DNA from: JAJPXC01 sp964517875
GTDB taxonomy: Bacteria > Bacteroidota > Bacteroidia > Bacteroidales > Muribaculaceae
Reading direction: 5' to 3'
Assembly (NCBI GenBank): GCA_964517875.1
Contig: CAZFEU010000001.1
Coordinates: 62,001-126,000, forward strand
DNA: 64,000 nucleotides
The position numbers were made by a program, and so were the translations under genes. The notes under the pieces are model-generated. The model was given only the letters and a program-made list of their open reading frames with translations, was not told where the DNA came from and did not search any database. This document shows, in pieces, positions 44,670 to 54,305 of the stretch (position 1 is the stretch's first letter; every line of letters starts with the position of its first letter).

Positions 44670-46754
44670 TCATTTCTTAAGGCCATCGCGACGCAGAAGG
44701 GCATCGATAGTCGGGTCGGTACCGCGGAAACGGCGGTAAAGATCGGCAGGATCTTCCGTACCTCCGCGGCTTAGTATATTGTCACGGAACGATTTGGCGG
44801 TTGCAGGGTCGAAAATGCCATTCTCCTTGAAGTGAGCAAATGCGTCGGCATCAAGCACTTCAGCCCACTTATAGCTATAATATCCTGCGGCATAGCCACC
44901 AGCAAAGATATGGCTGAATTGGGGTGAAATCAAGGCACCCTCAATTGCCGGGAAAATCATAACAGTGGTCAATGCCTCGTTTTCAAACTCAACGGGATCA
45001 TCTACCGGCGCATCTATTGTGTGCCAAGCCATATCAAGGAACCCGAAATTCAACTGACGCATGCAAGCGTATGCAGAACCATATTGCTGAGCGGCTACCA
45101 GTTTGTCAATCATCTCCTGAGGAATCGGCTCACCCGTTACATAGTGTTTAGCGAAGGAGTCAAGAAATTCCTTTTCAAGCAGATAGTTTTCATTAAATTG
45201 TGAGGGAAGCTCAACGAAATCACGGTATACCGATGTGCCTGAGAGCGATGCATACTTTGTATCGGCCAATAGTCCATGAAGAGCGTGACCAAACTCGTGG
45301 AGGAATGTTTCTACCTCATATGGGGTGAGAAGCGACGGTTTGTCGGCTGTGGGTTTAGTAAAATTCATCACTATCGATACATGCGGTCGGTGATTACCCT
45401 CAGCATCTATCGACTGCGAACGGAAGCCTGTCATCCAAGCTCCCGGGCTTTTACTGTCGCGAGGGAAGAAGTCGGTGTAAATTATACCGATATATTGGCC
45501 ATTGGCATCGGTCACTTCAAATGCCTTTACTTCGGGATGGTAAACCTCAATATCAGGATTGTAAGTGAATTGCAGGCCATAGAGCTTATTAGCCAGTCCG
45601 AATACACCATCAATCACACTATTGAGTTCAAAATAAGGTCGGAATTCCTCCTCGTTGAAATTGTATTTAGCTGCTTTGAGTTTATTGCTATAGTAGCTGT
45701 AATCCCATGGTTTGATTTCTACTGGTTGACCCTCCAAATCAGAGGCAAATTCAGTGAGTTGAGCCATTTCTGCATCAAGAGCCGGGCGATAGGCATCTCG
45801 CAGACGGTTAAGCAGATCGTAAACACCCTCGGGATTGTGAGCCATGCGGTGCTTCAAGGCATGAACAGCGTAATTTTTGCTACCCAGCAGTTTTGCAAGC
45901 TCCAGACGTATTTCGGCGATGCGTTTCATCACATCTACATTAGAATAGTCACCCTTAAGATTTCGCCCATTATAAAGACGATACATCTTCTCGCGGAGAT
46001 CTCGTCGTGAAGAGTATTTCATGAATGCCATATAAGTAGGCTGTGCGAGGGTAAACAGGTATTCTCCATCACGGCCTGCTTCTTTGGCAGCAAGTGCCGC
46101 TGCCTCTATCGAGCTTTCGGGGAGTCCGGCAAGGTCATCAGCTGTGAGCCATATCTGGTATGTATTAAGCTCCTTCAGCACATTTTGACCAAATTTGGTG
46201 GTAAGCTCTGACAACTCGGCTGAAAGTTTTTTGAACTTCTCACGATCTTCACCTTTAAGATTGGCTCCTTGCTCTGCAAATGAATCATATGTGCGTTGGA
46301 GCAGCATCTGGTCCTCCTTGTCGAGATTAAGATTAGCGTGGTTGTCATAGACAGCCTTCACACGTTTCCATAATGCCTCATTGAGGGTCATCTCTGTGCT
46401 GAAATCGCTCAACTGTTGGTAAATACCGAGCGACATTGCCATAAGCTCCTCATCATTGAGGGCTGAGTTCATTGCATCAAACACCTCTACTACACGGTCA
46501 AGATCACGACCAACCTTCTCATAAGCTACAATAGTATTCTCAAACGTAGGTGCTGCCTTCTGAGCTGTAATCTGGTTAACTTCCTCTTTTGCCAATTCTA
46601 TTCCGCGCTTAATCGCTTCAGGGTAGTATTCGTTTTTAACCTTGGAAAACGGAACTGTATTATGCGGAGTATTAAATTCAGTAAAGAAAGGATTTTGAGC
46701 TGTAGCTGACATAATTGTGGCTGTTGTGACGAGTGTGGTGAGTATTTTTCTCAT
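44670..46754 (-). CDS. M3-family oligopeptidase (Dcp/peptidyl-dipeptidase type)
   Basis: The 694-residue metallopeptidase has a signal peptide (MRKILTTLVTTATIMSATAQ) and the zinc motif HEFGH in FLHEFGHALHGLL. The end (GYYSYKWAEVLDADAFAHFKENG) is typical of the M3A family including peptidyl-dipeptidase Dcp. It trims short peptides, here apparently in the periplasm, as the signal suggests. It precedes the membrane-protein gene. Confidence 0.93.
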   Translation of the reverse strand: MRKILTTLVTTATIMSATAQNPFFTEFNTPHNTVPFSKVKNEYYPEAIKRGIELAKEEVNQITAQKAAPTFENTIVAYEKVGRDLDRVVEVFDAMNSALNDEELMAMSLGIYQQLSDFSTEMTLNEALWKRVKAVYDNHANLNLDKEDQMLLQRTYDSFAEQGANLKGEDREKFKKLSAELSELTTKFGQNVLKELNTYQIWLTADDLAGLPESSIEAAALAAKEAGRDGEYLFTLAQPTYMAFMKYSSRRDLREKMYRLYNGRNLKGDYSNVDVMKRIAEIRLELAKLLGSKNYAVHALKHRMAHNPEGVYDLLNRLRDAYRPALDAEMAQLTEFASDLEGQPVEIKPWDYSYYSNKLKAAKYNFNEEEFRPYFELNSVIDGVFGLANKLYGLQFTYNPDIEVYHPEVKAFEVTDANGQYIGIIYTDFFPRDSKSPGAWMTGFRSQSIDAEGNHRPHVSIVMNFTKPTADKPSLLTPYEVETFLHEFGHALHGLLADTKYASLSGTSVYRDFVELPSQFNENYLLEKEFLDSFAKHYVTGEPIPQEMIDKLVAAQQYGSAYACMRQLNFGFLDMAWHTIDAPVDDPVEFENEALTTVMIFPAIEGALISPQFSHIFAGGYAAGYYSYKWAEVLDADAFAHFKENGIFDPATAKSFRDNILSRGGTEDPADLYRRFRGTDPTIDALLRRDGLKK

Positions 46755-46788
46755 ATGGTGAGTTTTAAAGCTTTGTTGGTGAATAGTA

Positions 46789-47013
46789 TTACAGATTATT
46801 CACGTCCTCTTCGCGCTCACGGCGCAAGCGATCGCGTTTTTTTAGCGAAAAATGAAGCAGCACTATTACTATAAGTGTTGTGACAACGATCCCCGCAAAC
46901 TCTGCTATTGAGATTGCTCCCTGCTGATAGGAAGGATAACCGAAGTATATCGCCATGAATAGCAGATAAAACAATAGCAACATCGGTATGAAAGTTGACC
47001 GTTTTAGTTTCAT
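46789..47013 (-). CDS. Small two-helix membrane protein of unknown function
   Basis: The 74-residue protein has two hydrophobic helices (about 8-28 and 35-58) and a charged tail (KKRDRLRREREEDVNNL). The hairpin shape and basic-acidic tail say little about function; I do not recognise a family. It is positioned 34 bp before the peptidase gene and 8 bp after the exonuclease gene. Confidence 0.65.
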   Translation of the reverse strand: MKLKRSTFIPMLLLFYLLFMAIYFGYPSYQQGAISIAEFAGIVVTTLIVIVLLHFSLKKRDRLRREREEDVNNL

Positions 47014-47021
47014 TATAGTGA

Positions 47022-47690
47022 TTAGCTTTGTTTTGACTTTATATGTTCCTTCTGTTGAGTATTTAATAGCTCGGGTTGATGATAGGGAGAGGCACTGGGG
47101 CAGAAGTGGCCTTCAACAAGATGGCGATAAATTTTCAGGCAAGCCCAAGCATCAATCGAGGCATATTGTTGTTGACCTGGCGATAGCTCCCGAGCCTCCC
47201 AATTTGAGAGTCGTTGGCTCTTGGATATGCGCTTACCAAACAATATGCCATAAATCTTCTGTAGTGATATGTCATGTATCTGATGGTCGTGCACCATATC
47301 CTGGAGATCTATAAACCCTCGTGGCGTGAACTCGCTGATGACATGTAGCACATGAAAGTCGTCGCGAAGTGATAAACCTATCTTTGTCACGGATTCATCT
47401 TCAAGCAGATCGATAAGTGGCTCTATCATGCCAGTGTGCTTTATACGGAATAGATAGCAATGTTCGTCAGTAGATAATTGAATAAGTGACACTGTATTGC
47501 ATTGGCCTTTACGGAAAGATGGCTTAGTTTCAGTGTCAAATCCAATCATACCGGCACGCCGCAAGTCAGAGATGGCTTGCTCTGCCACCTCATAGGTGTC
47601 GACCACCGTAATCTTACCGGGGAAGGATACAGCCGGCATCTCCGCCAGTTGCTCCTTAGAAATCGTTATGTCTACTTCGTTTTGAAACAT
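47022..47690 (-). CDS. DEDDy 3'-5' exonuclease (RNase D/WRN-like)
   Basis: From ATG 47688-47690 (MFQNEVDITI) the protein has 222 residues. The DEDD exonuclease motifs are visible: FDTETKPSF (Exo I, D-x-E), SLRDDFHVL (Exo II) and YASIDAWACLKIY (Exo III with YxxxD). It resembles RNase D/WRN-type nucleases but lacks an HRDC domain. The substrate is unknown. The longer start at 47738 (or 47714) is possible but lacks similarity. Confidence 0.87.
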   Translation of the reverse strand: MFQNEVDITISKEQLAEMPAVSFPGKITVVDTYEVAEQAISDLRRAGMIGFDTETKPSFRKGQCNTVSLIQLSTDEHCYLFRIKHTGMIEPLIDLLEDESVTKIGLSLRDDFHVLHVISEFTPRGFIDLQDMVHDHQIHDISLQKIYGILFGKRISKSQRLSNWEARELSPGQQQYASIDAWACLKIYRHLVEGHFCPSASPYHQPELLNTQQKEHIKSKQS

Positions 47691-47796
47691 CGTGTAAAGG
47701 TACGGATTTTCCATGTCACTGCCAACACATTTCTGCAAAAATTACAAATCATCTCATTAATATCATATAAAGAGTCTGCTTACTCGGAGTTGTGGA

Positions 47797-47804
47797 TAAA
47801 TTTG
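47797..47804 (+). promoter_or_regulatory. Promoter -7 element of purT
   Basis: TAAATTTG at 47797-47804 fits TAnnTTTG, 37 bases before the purT ATG. The -33 box is not clear. Confidence 0.35.
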
Positions 47805-47841
47805 AGTATCTTCGCGCAAACCAATCATCACGTACACAAAA

Positions 47842-49023
47842 ATGACAAAGATCGGATCGGTAATGACCAAATCAGGCCGCAAAGCACTCTTGCTCGGTAG
47901 CGGTGAGTTAGGAAAGGAAGTAGCTATCGAGCTCCAACGCTACGGAGTCGAGGTAGTGGCATGCGACAAATACGCCAACGCCCCCGCTATGCAGGTAGCC
48001 CACCGCCACCATGTATTCAATATGCTTGATGGCAATGAATTGCGCCGTATTATCGAGCATGAACGTCCCGACCATATCATCCCTGAGGTTGAGGCCATTG
48101 CCACCCCAGTGCTGAAGGAACTCGAAGCCGAAGGGTATAATGTGACACCTACAGCTACTGCCGCATGGCTCACAATGAACCGTGAGGGTATACGCCGACT
48201 TGCCGCAGAGGAGTTGGGAATCTGCACCTCTCCTTACCGATTCGCATCAACTCAAGATGAATTTCACAAAGCGGTATCCGAAATTGGCATCCCTTGTGTT
48301 GTTAAGCCAATCATGAGCTCTTCGGGTCATGGTCAGAGTGTGATACGCACTGAATCGGACATTGACAAGTCATGGCAGATAGCCCAGGAGGGTGGTCGAG
48401 CCGGGGCCGGAAGAGTGATAGTCGAGGGGTTTGTAGATTTTGATTATGAAATAACCCTCCTTACTGTCAGATCAGTAGCCGGGACTACTTTCTGCGCACC
48501 TATCGGGCACATTCAGATTGATGGCGACTATCGCTACTCATGGCAACCGCAACCAATGAGCGAGACAGCTTTGCAGCAAGCTCAAGATATTGCCCGACAC
48601 ATCACCGACGCTCTCGGAGGTTACGGCATATTCGGTGTCGAACTATTTGTGAAAGGTGACAAAGTGATATTCAGCGAAGTGTCTCCACGTCCCCATGATA
48701 CCGGCATGGTGACGATGATAACACAGGATCTGAGCGAGTTTGCACTTCATGCGCGTGCACTTCTCGGGCTACCTGTTCCTGAAATAAGCCTTATTACCCC
48801 CGGAGCATCAAGAGCCATTGTAGTTGAAGGTGACACTAACGAAGTGGTGATGGAGAATCTTGAAAAAGTGCTCGAGGAGCCTGGCACACAGATGCGTATT
48901 TTTGGCAAGCCAGAGGTACGAGGACACCGCCGTATGGGTGTAATCCTCGCTTCGGCCGACAATGTCGACGATGCCCGCGACAAGGCAGAGCGCGCATACA
49001 ACAAGTTAAAGGTAACAATATAA
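47842..49023 (+). CDS. purT: Formate-dependent GAR transformylase PurT
   Basis: The 393-residue ATP-grasp enzyme has LLLGSGELGKEVAIELQR at the N-terminus, ATP-grasp segments VVKPIMSSSGHGQSV and IFGVELFVKGDKVIFSEVSP, and the C-terminal part with GHRRMGVILA. It makes formyl-GAR from GAR, formate and ATP in purine synthesis, an alternative to PurN. It stands alone facing a methyltransferase gene. Confidence 0.95.
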   Translation: MTKIGSVMTKSGRKALLLGSGELGKEVAIELQRYGVEVVACDKYANAPAMQVAHRHHVFNMLDGNELRRIIEHERPDHIIPEVEAIATPVLKELEAEGYNVTPTATAAWLTMNREGIRRLAAEELGICTSPYRFASTQDEFHKAVSEIGIPCVVKPIMSSSGHGQSVIRTESDIDKSWQIAQEGGRAGAGRVIVEGFVDFDYEITLLTVRSVAGTTFCAPIGHIQIDGDYRYSWQPQPMSETALQQAQDIARHITDALGGYGIFGVELFVKGDKVIFSEVSPRPHDTGMVTMITQDLSEFALHARALLGLPVPEISLITPGASRAIVVEGDTNEVVMENLEKVLEEPGTQMRIFGKPEVRGHRRMGVILASADNVDDARDKAERAYNKLKVTI

Positions 49024-49029
49024 AGGGGC

Positions 49030-50229
49030 TTATCGGGCGATTAACATGAATCGCTCCTTACCGGCCGAAAAGCCGATGATACGCACCTCATCACCATCAC
49101 GCACAGCAAGTTTGCGTCGCAGTATATCAGATGATATACCCATATTGCGCTCACTCACCATCGCTGTGGGATAACGGCGGTTAAGTCGTTTTATGACGGA
49201 TGATGCATAAGGCAACACCTCGACGATCTTAAGCCGTTGACCAGGGAAATCGTCAATAATCTCAGAGCAATAAAATAGCTGAGTATTGGCATCGGGTTTT
49301 GATAGTCCGTAACGTTGACACAGCACCTTAAGCCCACCAGCCTTCATCACCGCGGGGTAGGGGATATATAAGTTATCCCCGGCATTAGGCATCGCAATAT
49401 TGACTTGGGTATCAGCCTCTTCATCCCTTGTATAGGCGAATGAATACACATCCTCATGGTTCTTTATTGTCACCGCTTCGATGAGCGGGGTAGTAGTTTC
49501 CTGTTGAAAATCGACTATAGCAATCAGCTCCTTACACTCGGTTGATGTACCCAACGATATGATACGGCACGTATCAGGTAAATTGCGCAAAATAGATGTA
49601 ATATCAAGCATTGGTGACATCTTCACAATCAACCTGTTACAAATATTCGCAATTGTTGGAAGAAGTGTTATGACATTTGGCGAGCAATCATCAAGGCCAT
49701 AGACACGCTGACCGTTATCGCCACGGCGTGCTGGGTCGATATAGCATACATCGCAACGAAATCCATCATCACTTGCTTCTTGCAGCCATTTCTCACAACT
49801 TGTGTTTACCACGCTTAGATTTCTATAACCATGTACGGTTGCATTATATGCCAGGGCAGCGGCTACTATCGTATCACGCTCAACAGCCGTCACATACTTT
49901 GCACGATGTGCCATTGACATAGCATCGATCCCAAGCCCCGCAGTCAGATCTACCACAATGTCGCCTTCGTTTATGAGTGAGGCATGATAATGAGCCAATG
50001 CTTCTGAGGTTGATTGCTCAATGCTCAGGTCGGTAGGGATGAACACTTGGGGTTCACTCAATAGGATTGGCAATCTCTTTGAACATCGTTTGCGGCGTTG
50101 CACTTGATTTATAGCCTCCCCAATCCACGGCTCTGACCACTTGGACGCACCAAGCCTTAGCTTGATAGGATCATCATTGGCATGTGATTCAATCCATTGC
50201 CAGAATTCAACGGGATAATCTTCAATCAT
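49030..50229 (-). CDS. Class I SAM methyltransferase with THUMP-like C-terminal domain
   Basis: The 399-residue protein has an N-terminal helical region, a methyltransferase core with VVDLTAGLGIDAMSMAHRA (SAM-binding glycine loop, about 98-116) and YIDPARRGDNG as the catalytic loop, and a C-terminal THUMP-like part ending RNMGISSDILRRKL. The family occurs across Bacteroidota and is suspected to methylate RNA; the target is not known. It overlaps the CvfB-like gene by 4 bp. Confidence 0.85.
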   Translation of the reverse strand: MIEDYPVEFWQWIESHANDDPIKLRLGASKWSEPWIGEAINQVQRRKRCSKRLPILLSEPQVFIPTDLSIEQSTSEALAHYHASLINEGDIVVDLTAGLGIDAMSMAHRAKYVTAVERDTIVAAALAYNATVHGYRNLSVVNTSCEKWLQEASDDGFRCDVCYIDPARRGDNGQRVYGLDDCSPNVITLLPTIANICNRLIVKMSPMLDITSILRNLPDTCRIISLGTSTECKELIAIVDFQQETTTPLIEAVTIKNHEDVYSFAYTRDEEADTQVNIAMPNAGDNLYIPYPAVMKAGGLKVLCQRYGLSKPDANTQLFYCSEIIDDFPGQRLKIVEVLPYASSVIKRLNRRYPTAMVSERNMGISSDILRRKLAVRDGDEVRIIGFSAGKERFMLIAR

Positions 50230-51062
50230 AATGACGCAAGCCGCATTTCGTCCGGCGACAGCAATATCTTATGCTCTTTATACAAATGGCCAACAGCTTT
50301 CTTGAAATCCTTTTTGCTACATTGAAATGTAGCCTCAATTCGCTCAGGTGAAGACTTGTCGGAGATATCCACGCATCCTCCATTTGTAGTAATATAGTCG
50401 AGGATGCGAGTAGCAAGTGAAGCGATGCGCTGCTCAATATTGCCCGAAAGTGTCAAATCAATTTTTCCATCGTCGCGGATCGACTTAACATATGCCTTAA
50501 CTGACACTCCTATTTCAAGTGGTCGGAATATCTCGTTGTCGTATATCATGCCGAAGTGAAGATTGTCGACAATCACTCGGTAACCTATGGGAGTATGTTG
50601 CCAAATCAATGCCGAAATCTCATCACCACGATGATACTCAGGCAATACATTACCTATATATTTTTCAATCTTAGCCGTTGCCACTACTCGCTTTGTGACA
50701 TTATCGAGATAGACATACACAGGATAAATACCTCCAGCGGCCATATGCGTTTTCTGCTCGCTGAAGGGTACAAGGAGCTGCTTCGACAGCCCCCAGTCAA
50801 GAAAGGCACCCACTCGATTCACATCAACAACCTGCAGAAAAGCCACTTCACCTACTTGAGCAAACGGATGCTCGGTAGTGGCAATTAGACGGTCCTCAGA
50901 ATCAGTATATACAAACACTCTTATTTCATCGCCTATCTGCACCCCTTCGGGTATATAACGTGAAGGTATAAGTATCTCCACACCGTTTCCGGCATCAAGA
51001 TATGCGCCAAAATCGACGAAACGATTTATTTTTAGAGTATTGTACTTTCCAATATTGACCAT
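50226..51062 (-). CDS. CvfB-like S1-type RNA-binding protein
   Basis: The 278-residue protein has repeated S1-like beta domains, seen as FVDFGAYLDAG and NRVGAFLDWGLSKQLLVPFSEQ, a further domain, and a C-terminal winged-helix-like region (IEATFQCSKKDFKKAVGHLYKE). These match CvfB, which in Staphylococcus influences virulence gene expression through RNA binding. It shares a 4-bp overlap with the methyltransferase gene. Confidence 0.87.
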   Translation of the reverse strand: MVNIGKYNTLKINRFVDFGAYLDAGNGVEILIPSRYIPEGVQIGDEIRVFVYTDSEDRLIATTEHPFAQVGEVAFLQVVDVNRVGAFLDWGLSKQLLVPFSEQKTHMAAGGIYPVYVYLDNVTKRVVATAKIEKYIGNVLPEYHRGDEISALIWQHTPIGYRVIVDNLHFGMIYDNEIFRPLEIGVSVKAYVKSIRDDGKIDLTLSGNIEQRIASLATRILDYITTNGGCVDISDKSSPERIEATFQCSKKDFKKAVGHLYKEHKILLSPDEMRLASL

Positions 51063-51120
51063 CGCTGTTATATTTTGTTATATATCATTAACCTGTTTTC
51101 CGGTGAAATGGTTTGGTCAA

Positions 51121-52026
51121 TCAAAACATTTTGTCGGGATACTGTCCAGCGGCATGAAGAGCGGCAAGACGATCCACCACTCCCTCACGATCGGCTGCAT
51201 AAGTTACGCCGAACCACTGTGAATCAGTGTCAAGTACTTTCACTGTGGCATCACCACTTTTAATTAATGTGTCTACAACCGATGGAATATAGTATTCAGC
51301 TTTTGGTGTATTGATTTTTTCATCGAGGAACTTACGAAACTCACGATCGCTGTAGTCGAAATAATCGGGTGTAAATCCCCACAAATTCATTGACACAGGT
51401 GTATTGTTGGGAAGCACTATTTGCTCACCATTGTCACCAGTGCATACAATATCGCCAGTAGAGTCAACTTTGATGTCGGTACGTTCAACCACAGAAGTTA
51501 GCAGGGAGTCATCATCGGTAGAGCATACCCCACGCGACACAGTGCCATTCTCGGTTACTGTGTTACCCACCCGGAACCCTACCATGCAGTAGTCTCCCTT
51601 GCGCAAGCGGGGCCTCATAAGCTCCTCTGCAATGACTCGGAATGCATCTCGGCCATAGAAATCGTCAGCGTTAATCACCGCAAACGGTTCATGGATAGCT
51701 TTAGCGCCCATCATTATAGCGTGGTTTGTGCCCCAAGGCTTTGTGCGATCGGGTGGGCATGTGTAACCCGCAGGTAGTGCGTCAACTGATTGAAACACTA
51801 CATCAACGGGTATTACATTCTCATATTTAGATAGAATTTTGGAACGGAAATCATCTTCGAAATCCTTACGAATCACGAAAACTACTTTTCCAAATCCTGC
51901 CTGAATAGCATCGTAGATGGAATAGTCCATTATAGTTTGGCCTGAAGGACCGAGTGGATCGAGTTGCTTAAGTCCTCCGTAGCGACTTCCCATACCGGCC
52001 GCCAGAACAAATAATGTAGGTTTCAT
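51121..52026 (-). CDS. Sugar-phosphate nucleotidyltransferase-like protein
   Basis: The 301-residue protein begins with the nucleotidyltransferase signature LAAGMGSRYGGLKQLDPLGP, followed by a putative metal-binding VINADDFYG. The fold is that of NTP-transferases that make NDP-sugars. The family of this size is widespread in Bacteroidota next to kinases, but no sugar partner gene lies here. The substrate cannot be read. It lies 40 bp after tsaB. Confidence 0.82.
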   Translation of the reverse strand: MKPTLFVLAAGMGSRYGGLKQLDPLGPSGQTIMDYSIYDAIQAGFGKVVFVIRKDFEDDFRSKILSKYENVIPVDVVFQSVDALPAGYTCPPDRTKPWGTNHAIMMGAKAIHEPFAVINADDFYGRDAFRVIAEELMRPRLRKGDYCMVGFRVGNTVTENGTVSRGVCSTDDDSLLTSVVERTDIKVDSTGDIVCTGDNGEQIVLPNNTPVSMNLWGFTPDYFDYSDREFRKFLDEKINTPKAEYYIPSVVDTLIKSGDATVKVLDTDSQWFGVTYAADREGVVDRLAALHAAGQYPDKMF

Positions 52027-52066
52027 AGCTTTTGTAGATTTCTTTTTTGATTTTAATATATGATAT

Positions 52067-52774
52067 TTATCCCTTGGTTATTGTGCCAAAATTTACTTTT
52101 GGCTTAGTAGCTTGGAAATCTTTCAGATACTGAGGTACAGAGTAAGCCAAGTCAAGGAAATCTCGTTTGATATATGCCTGCTCAGAGAGTGCGCACATAT
52201 CGGCCGCAAGCGGCTCAATGCCATGGATGAAGCGTGCGCGAGGTGAACGTATTACATCAATTGCCTTGTCCGACCCATCACCCATGAAGTACACTTCACG
52301 CTGGGAGAGAAATTCGGCATAACTCTGTGAGTCAAGAATCAATGGACAAGGGGGCATCAAAGCATTGAGCGAGAAATCATAGACTGCTGTATATACCTCC
52401 ATGCGACGTGCATCAATCATCGGAGCCAACAACGCTTCAGGATCGAGGTCGGCATGAAACATAGCACCGACCGCCAGTAACTTTAGTGTATCTACCCCTA
52501 TCAGGGGGAGATCGAGCGCATATGCCAGCCCTTTGGCCTCAGAAAGGCCGATTCTAAGCCCAGTGTAACTACCCGGACCGATACTTACGGCAACCGCATT
52601 AAGTGGCAGCTCATGATCACGCGCGTGGTCAAGACAATCCTTAATATATCCGCTCAGCAGTGTGGCATGATTACGCCCTTCGGCATTATGACAGTGTTTC
52701 AGAACCATCCCGTCGGAGGTAAGAGCTACCGAGCAAACTCGGGTTGATGTCTCGATATTTAGTATAGTTGCCAT
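52067..52774 (-). CDS. tsaB: tRNA t6A biosynthesis protein TsaB
   Basis: The 235-residue ASKHA-fold protein has ILNIETSTRVCSVAL at the N-terminus and the SIGPGSYTGLRIGLSEAKGLAYAL segment diagnostic of TsaB (quoted in part). With TsaD and TsaE it supports synthesis of t6A at position 37 of ANN-decoding tRNAs. It heads a probable operon with the nucleotidyltransferase, CvfB-like and methyltransferase genes. Confidence 0.94.
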   Translation of the reverse strand: MATILNIETSTRVCSVALTSDGMVLKHCHNAEGRNHATLLSGYIKDCLDHARDHELPLNAVAVSIGPGSYTGLRIGLSEAKGLAYALDLPLIGVDTLKLLAVGAMFHADLDPEALLAPMIDARRMEVYTAVYDFSLNALMPPCPLILDSQSYAEFLSQREVYFMGDGSDKAIDVIRSPRARFIHGIEPLAADMCALSEQAYIKRDFLDLAYSVPQYLKDFQATKPKVNFGTITKG

Positions 52775-52796
52775 TGACTCATGAAAATTTCAGGTG

Positions 52797-52804
52797 CAAA
52801 ATTA
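52797..52804 (-). promoter_or_regulatory. Promoter -7 element of tsaB
   Basis: The minus strand has TAATTTTG at 52797-52804, 22 bases before the tsaB ATG. Confidence 0.4.
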
Positions 52805-52826
52805 CTCATAATTAATGGCAATTGGG

Positions 52827-52834
52827 TAACTTTG
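52827..52834 (+). promoter_or_regulatory. Promoter -7 element of the yicC-gmk-nadD operon
   Basis: TAACTTTG at 52827-52834 lies 18 bases before the yicC ATG; this supports the internal start at 52853 over 52781, which would include the promoter. Confidence 0.45.
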
Positions 52835-52852
52835 CGGAAAAATTTCAATATT

Positions 52853-53728
52853 ATGATTTTATCAATGACCGGCTTTGGCCGGGCGGTGGTCGAAAATCCG
52901 CTCCATCGCTTCACCGTAGAAATCAAATCGCTAAACTCAAAGCAACTCGACCTATCTACGCGCATATCGTCGGCATATAGGGATATGGAGCTTGAAATAC
53001 GTAATATCGTTGCACGCACGCTCGAGCGCGGTAAGGTTGATCTCAGCATATATGTGGAATCACTTGGCGATGACACCCCTACTAAATTCAACATCCCCGT
53101 ACTCCAAGCGTATAAAGCCCAAATATTGGAAGTAGCCCAGCAACTCAACATAGCCGAGCCTACCGATTGGTATTCGATACTACTTCGCTTCCCCGAGACT
53201 CTCCACAGCGACCATTCGTCGGAAGTGAGCGAAGATGATTCGCAAGCACTCCTACAGGGTGTAGAAAGCGCCATTGCTGCATTAATGGACTTCAGAGCCA
53301 AGGAAGGGAAGAAGTTGTATGAGTTTTTTACCAAACGTATAGAGGCAATACGAGAATTGCTCAAAGATGTGCCTAAATACGAGCAGGAGCGCATTGAGCG
53401 AGTTCGAACACGCATAGAGGAAGGACTATCAAAAATATCAACCGTCGACTTTGACAAAGGCCGACTTGAGCAGGAAATGATTTTCTATATCGAGAAACTT
53501 GATGTGTCGGAAGAGAAACAACGCCTTGCACAGCATCTGAGCTACTTCCTTGAAACTATGGACGGACCCGCAGGACAAGGGAAAAAACTCGGTTTCATAA
53601 GTCAGGAAATGGGACGTGAAATCAACACCCTCGGCTCAAAGAGCAACCATGCCGATCTGCAAAAGCTTGTGGTGAAGATGAAGGATCAGCTTGAGCAAAT
53701 CAAGGAGCAAGTACTCAACGTAATGTAG
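52853..53728 (+). CDS. YicC-family endoribonuclease
   Basis: Using ATG 52853 (MILSMTGFGRA) the protein has 291 residues, like E. coli YicC. The family signature is MTGFGRA at the start, and the C-terminal part DVSEEKQRLAQHLSYFLETM with GKKLGFISQEMGREINTLGSK is diagnostic. YicC proteins are endoribonucleases of small RNAs and mRNAs. The gene heads an operon with gmk and nadD. Confidence 0.92.
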   Translation: MILSMTGFGRAVVENPLHRFTVEIKSLNSKQLDLSTRISSAYRDMELEIRNIVARTLERGKVDLSIYVESLGDDTPTKFNIPVLQAYKAQILEVAQQLNIAEPTDWYSILLRFPETLHSDHSSEVSEDDSQALLQGVESAIAALMDFRAKEGKKLYEFFTKRIEAIRELLKDVPKYEQERIERVRTRIEEGLSKISTVDFDKGRLEQEMIFYIEKLDVSEEKQRLAQHLSYFLETMDGPAGQGKKLGFISQEMGREINTLGSKSNHADLQKLVVKMKDQLEQIKEQVLNVM

Positions 53729-53732
53729 GCAA

Positions 53733-54305
53733 ATGGAAGGTAAAGTTATCATAATATCAGCACCTTCAGGCTGCGGTAAATCCACCATCATAAATGCCCT
53801 GATGGCACAAGGCAATATCGATATGAAATTTTCCATATCGGCCACCAATCGTCCTCCACGGCCAGGCGAAGTTGATGGTGTGAATTATTATTTTCTTAAC
53901 GACAAGGAATTTCAAGAGCGTATAGCTGCCAAAGCCTTTGTTGAATATGAAGAGGTTTACAATGGGCGTTTTTACGGCACGCTGAGAAGCGAGGTTGACC
54001 GAATAATCGAGTCGGGTCATAACGTAGTGCTCGATGTAGATGTGAAAGGGGGACTCAACGTAAAACGTCAGTTTGGCGACCGAGCTTTAAGCATTTTCAT
54101 AAAGCCGCCGTCAATTGAGTCGCTACGCCAGCGACTGGAGCATAGGGGTACTGACTCTCCTGAGGTTATTGAGGAAAGATTGAATAAAGCCGGATATGAG
54201 TTATCTTTCATCGACCATTATGATTGTGCGATAGTCAACGATGATCTTAATGCGGCAATTGCAGGTGTCGAAAGTGTAATTAACGAGTTTCTGTGCCGCC
54301 CATGA
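53733..54305 (+). CDS. gmk: Guanylate kinase
   Basis: The 190-residue kinase has the P-loop SAPSGCGKST at 9-18, the GMP-binding segments NRPPRPGEVDGVNYYFL and EYEEVYNGRFYGT, and DVDVKGG. It converts GMP to GDP, linking with GMP synthase. It ends with ATGA overlapping nadD. Confidence 0.95.
   Translation: MEGKVIIISAPSGCGKSTIINALMAQGNIDMKFSISATNRPPRPGEVDGVNYYFLNDKEFQERIAAKAFVEYEEVYNGRFYGTLRSEVDRIIESGHNVVLDVDVKGGLNVKRQFGDRALSIFIKPPSIESLRQRLEHRGTDSPEVIEERLNKAGYELSFIDHYDCAIVNDDLNAAIAGVESVINEFLCRP

Noticed and set aside
45276..46010. 244-codon plus-strand frame
   Set aside because: It is antisense to the M3 peptidase with HEFGH motif and has no start context or domains.
52759..53457. 232-codon minus-strand frame
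   Set aside because: It is antisense to yicC and overlaps the tsaB start.
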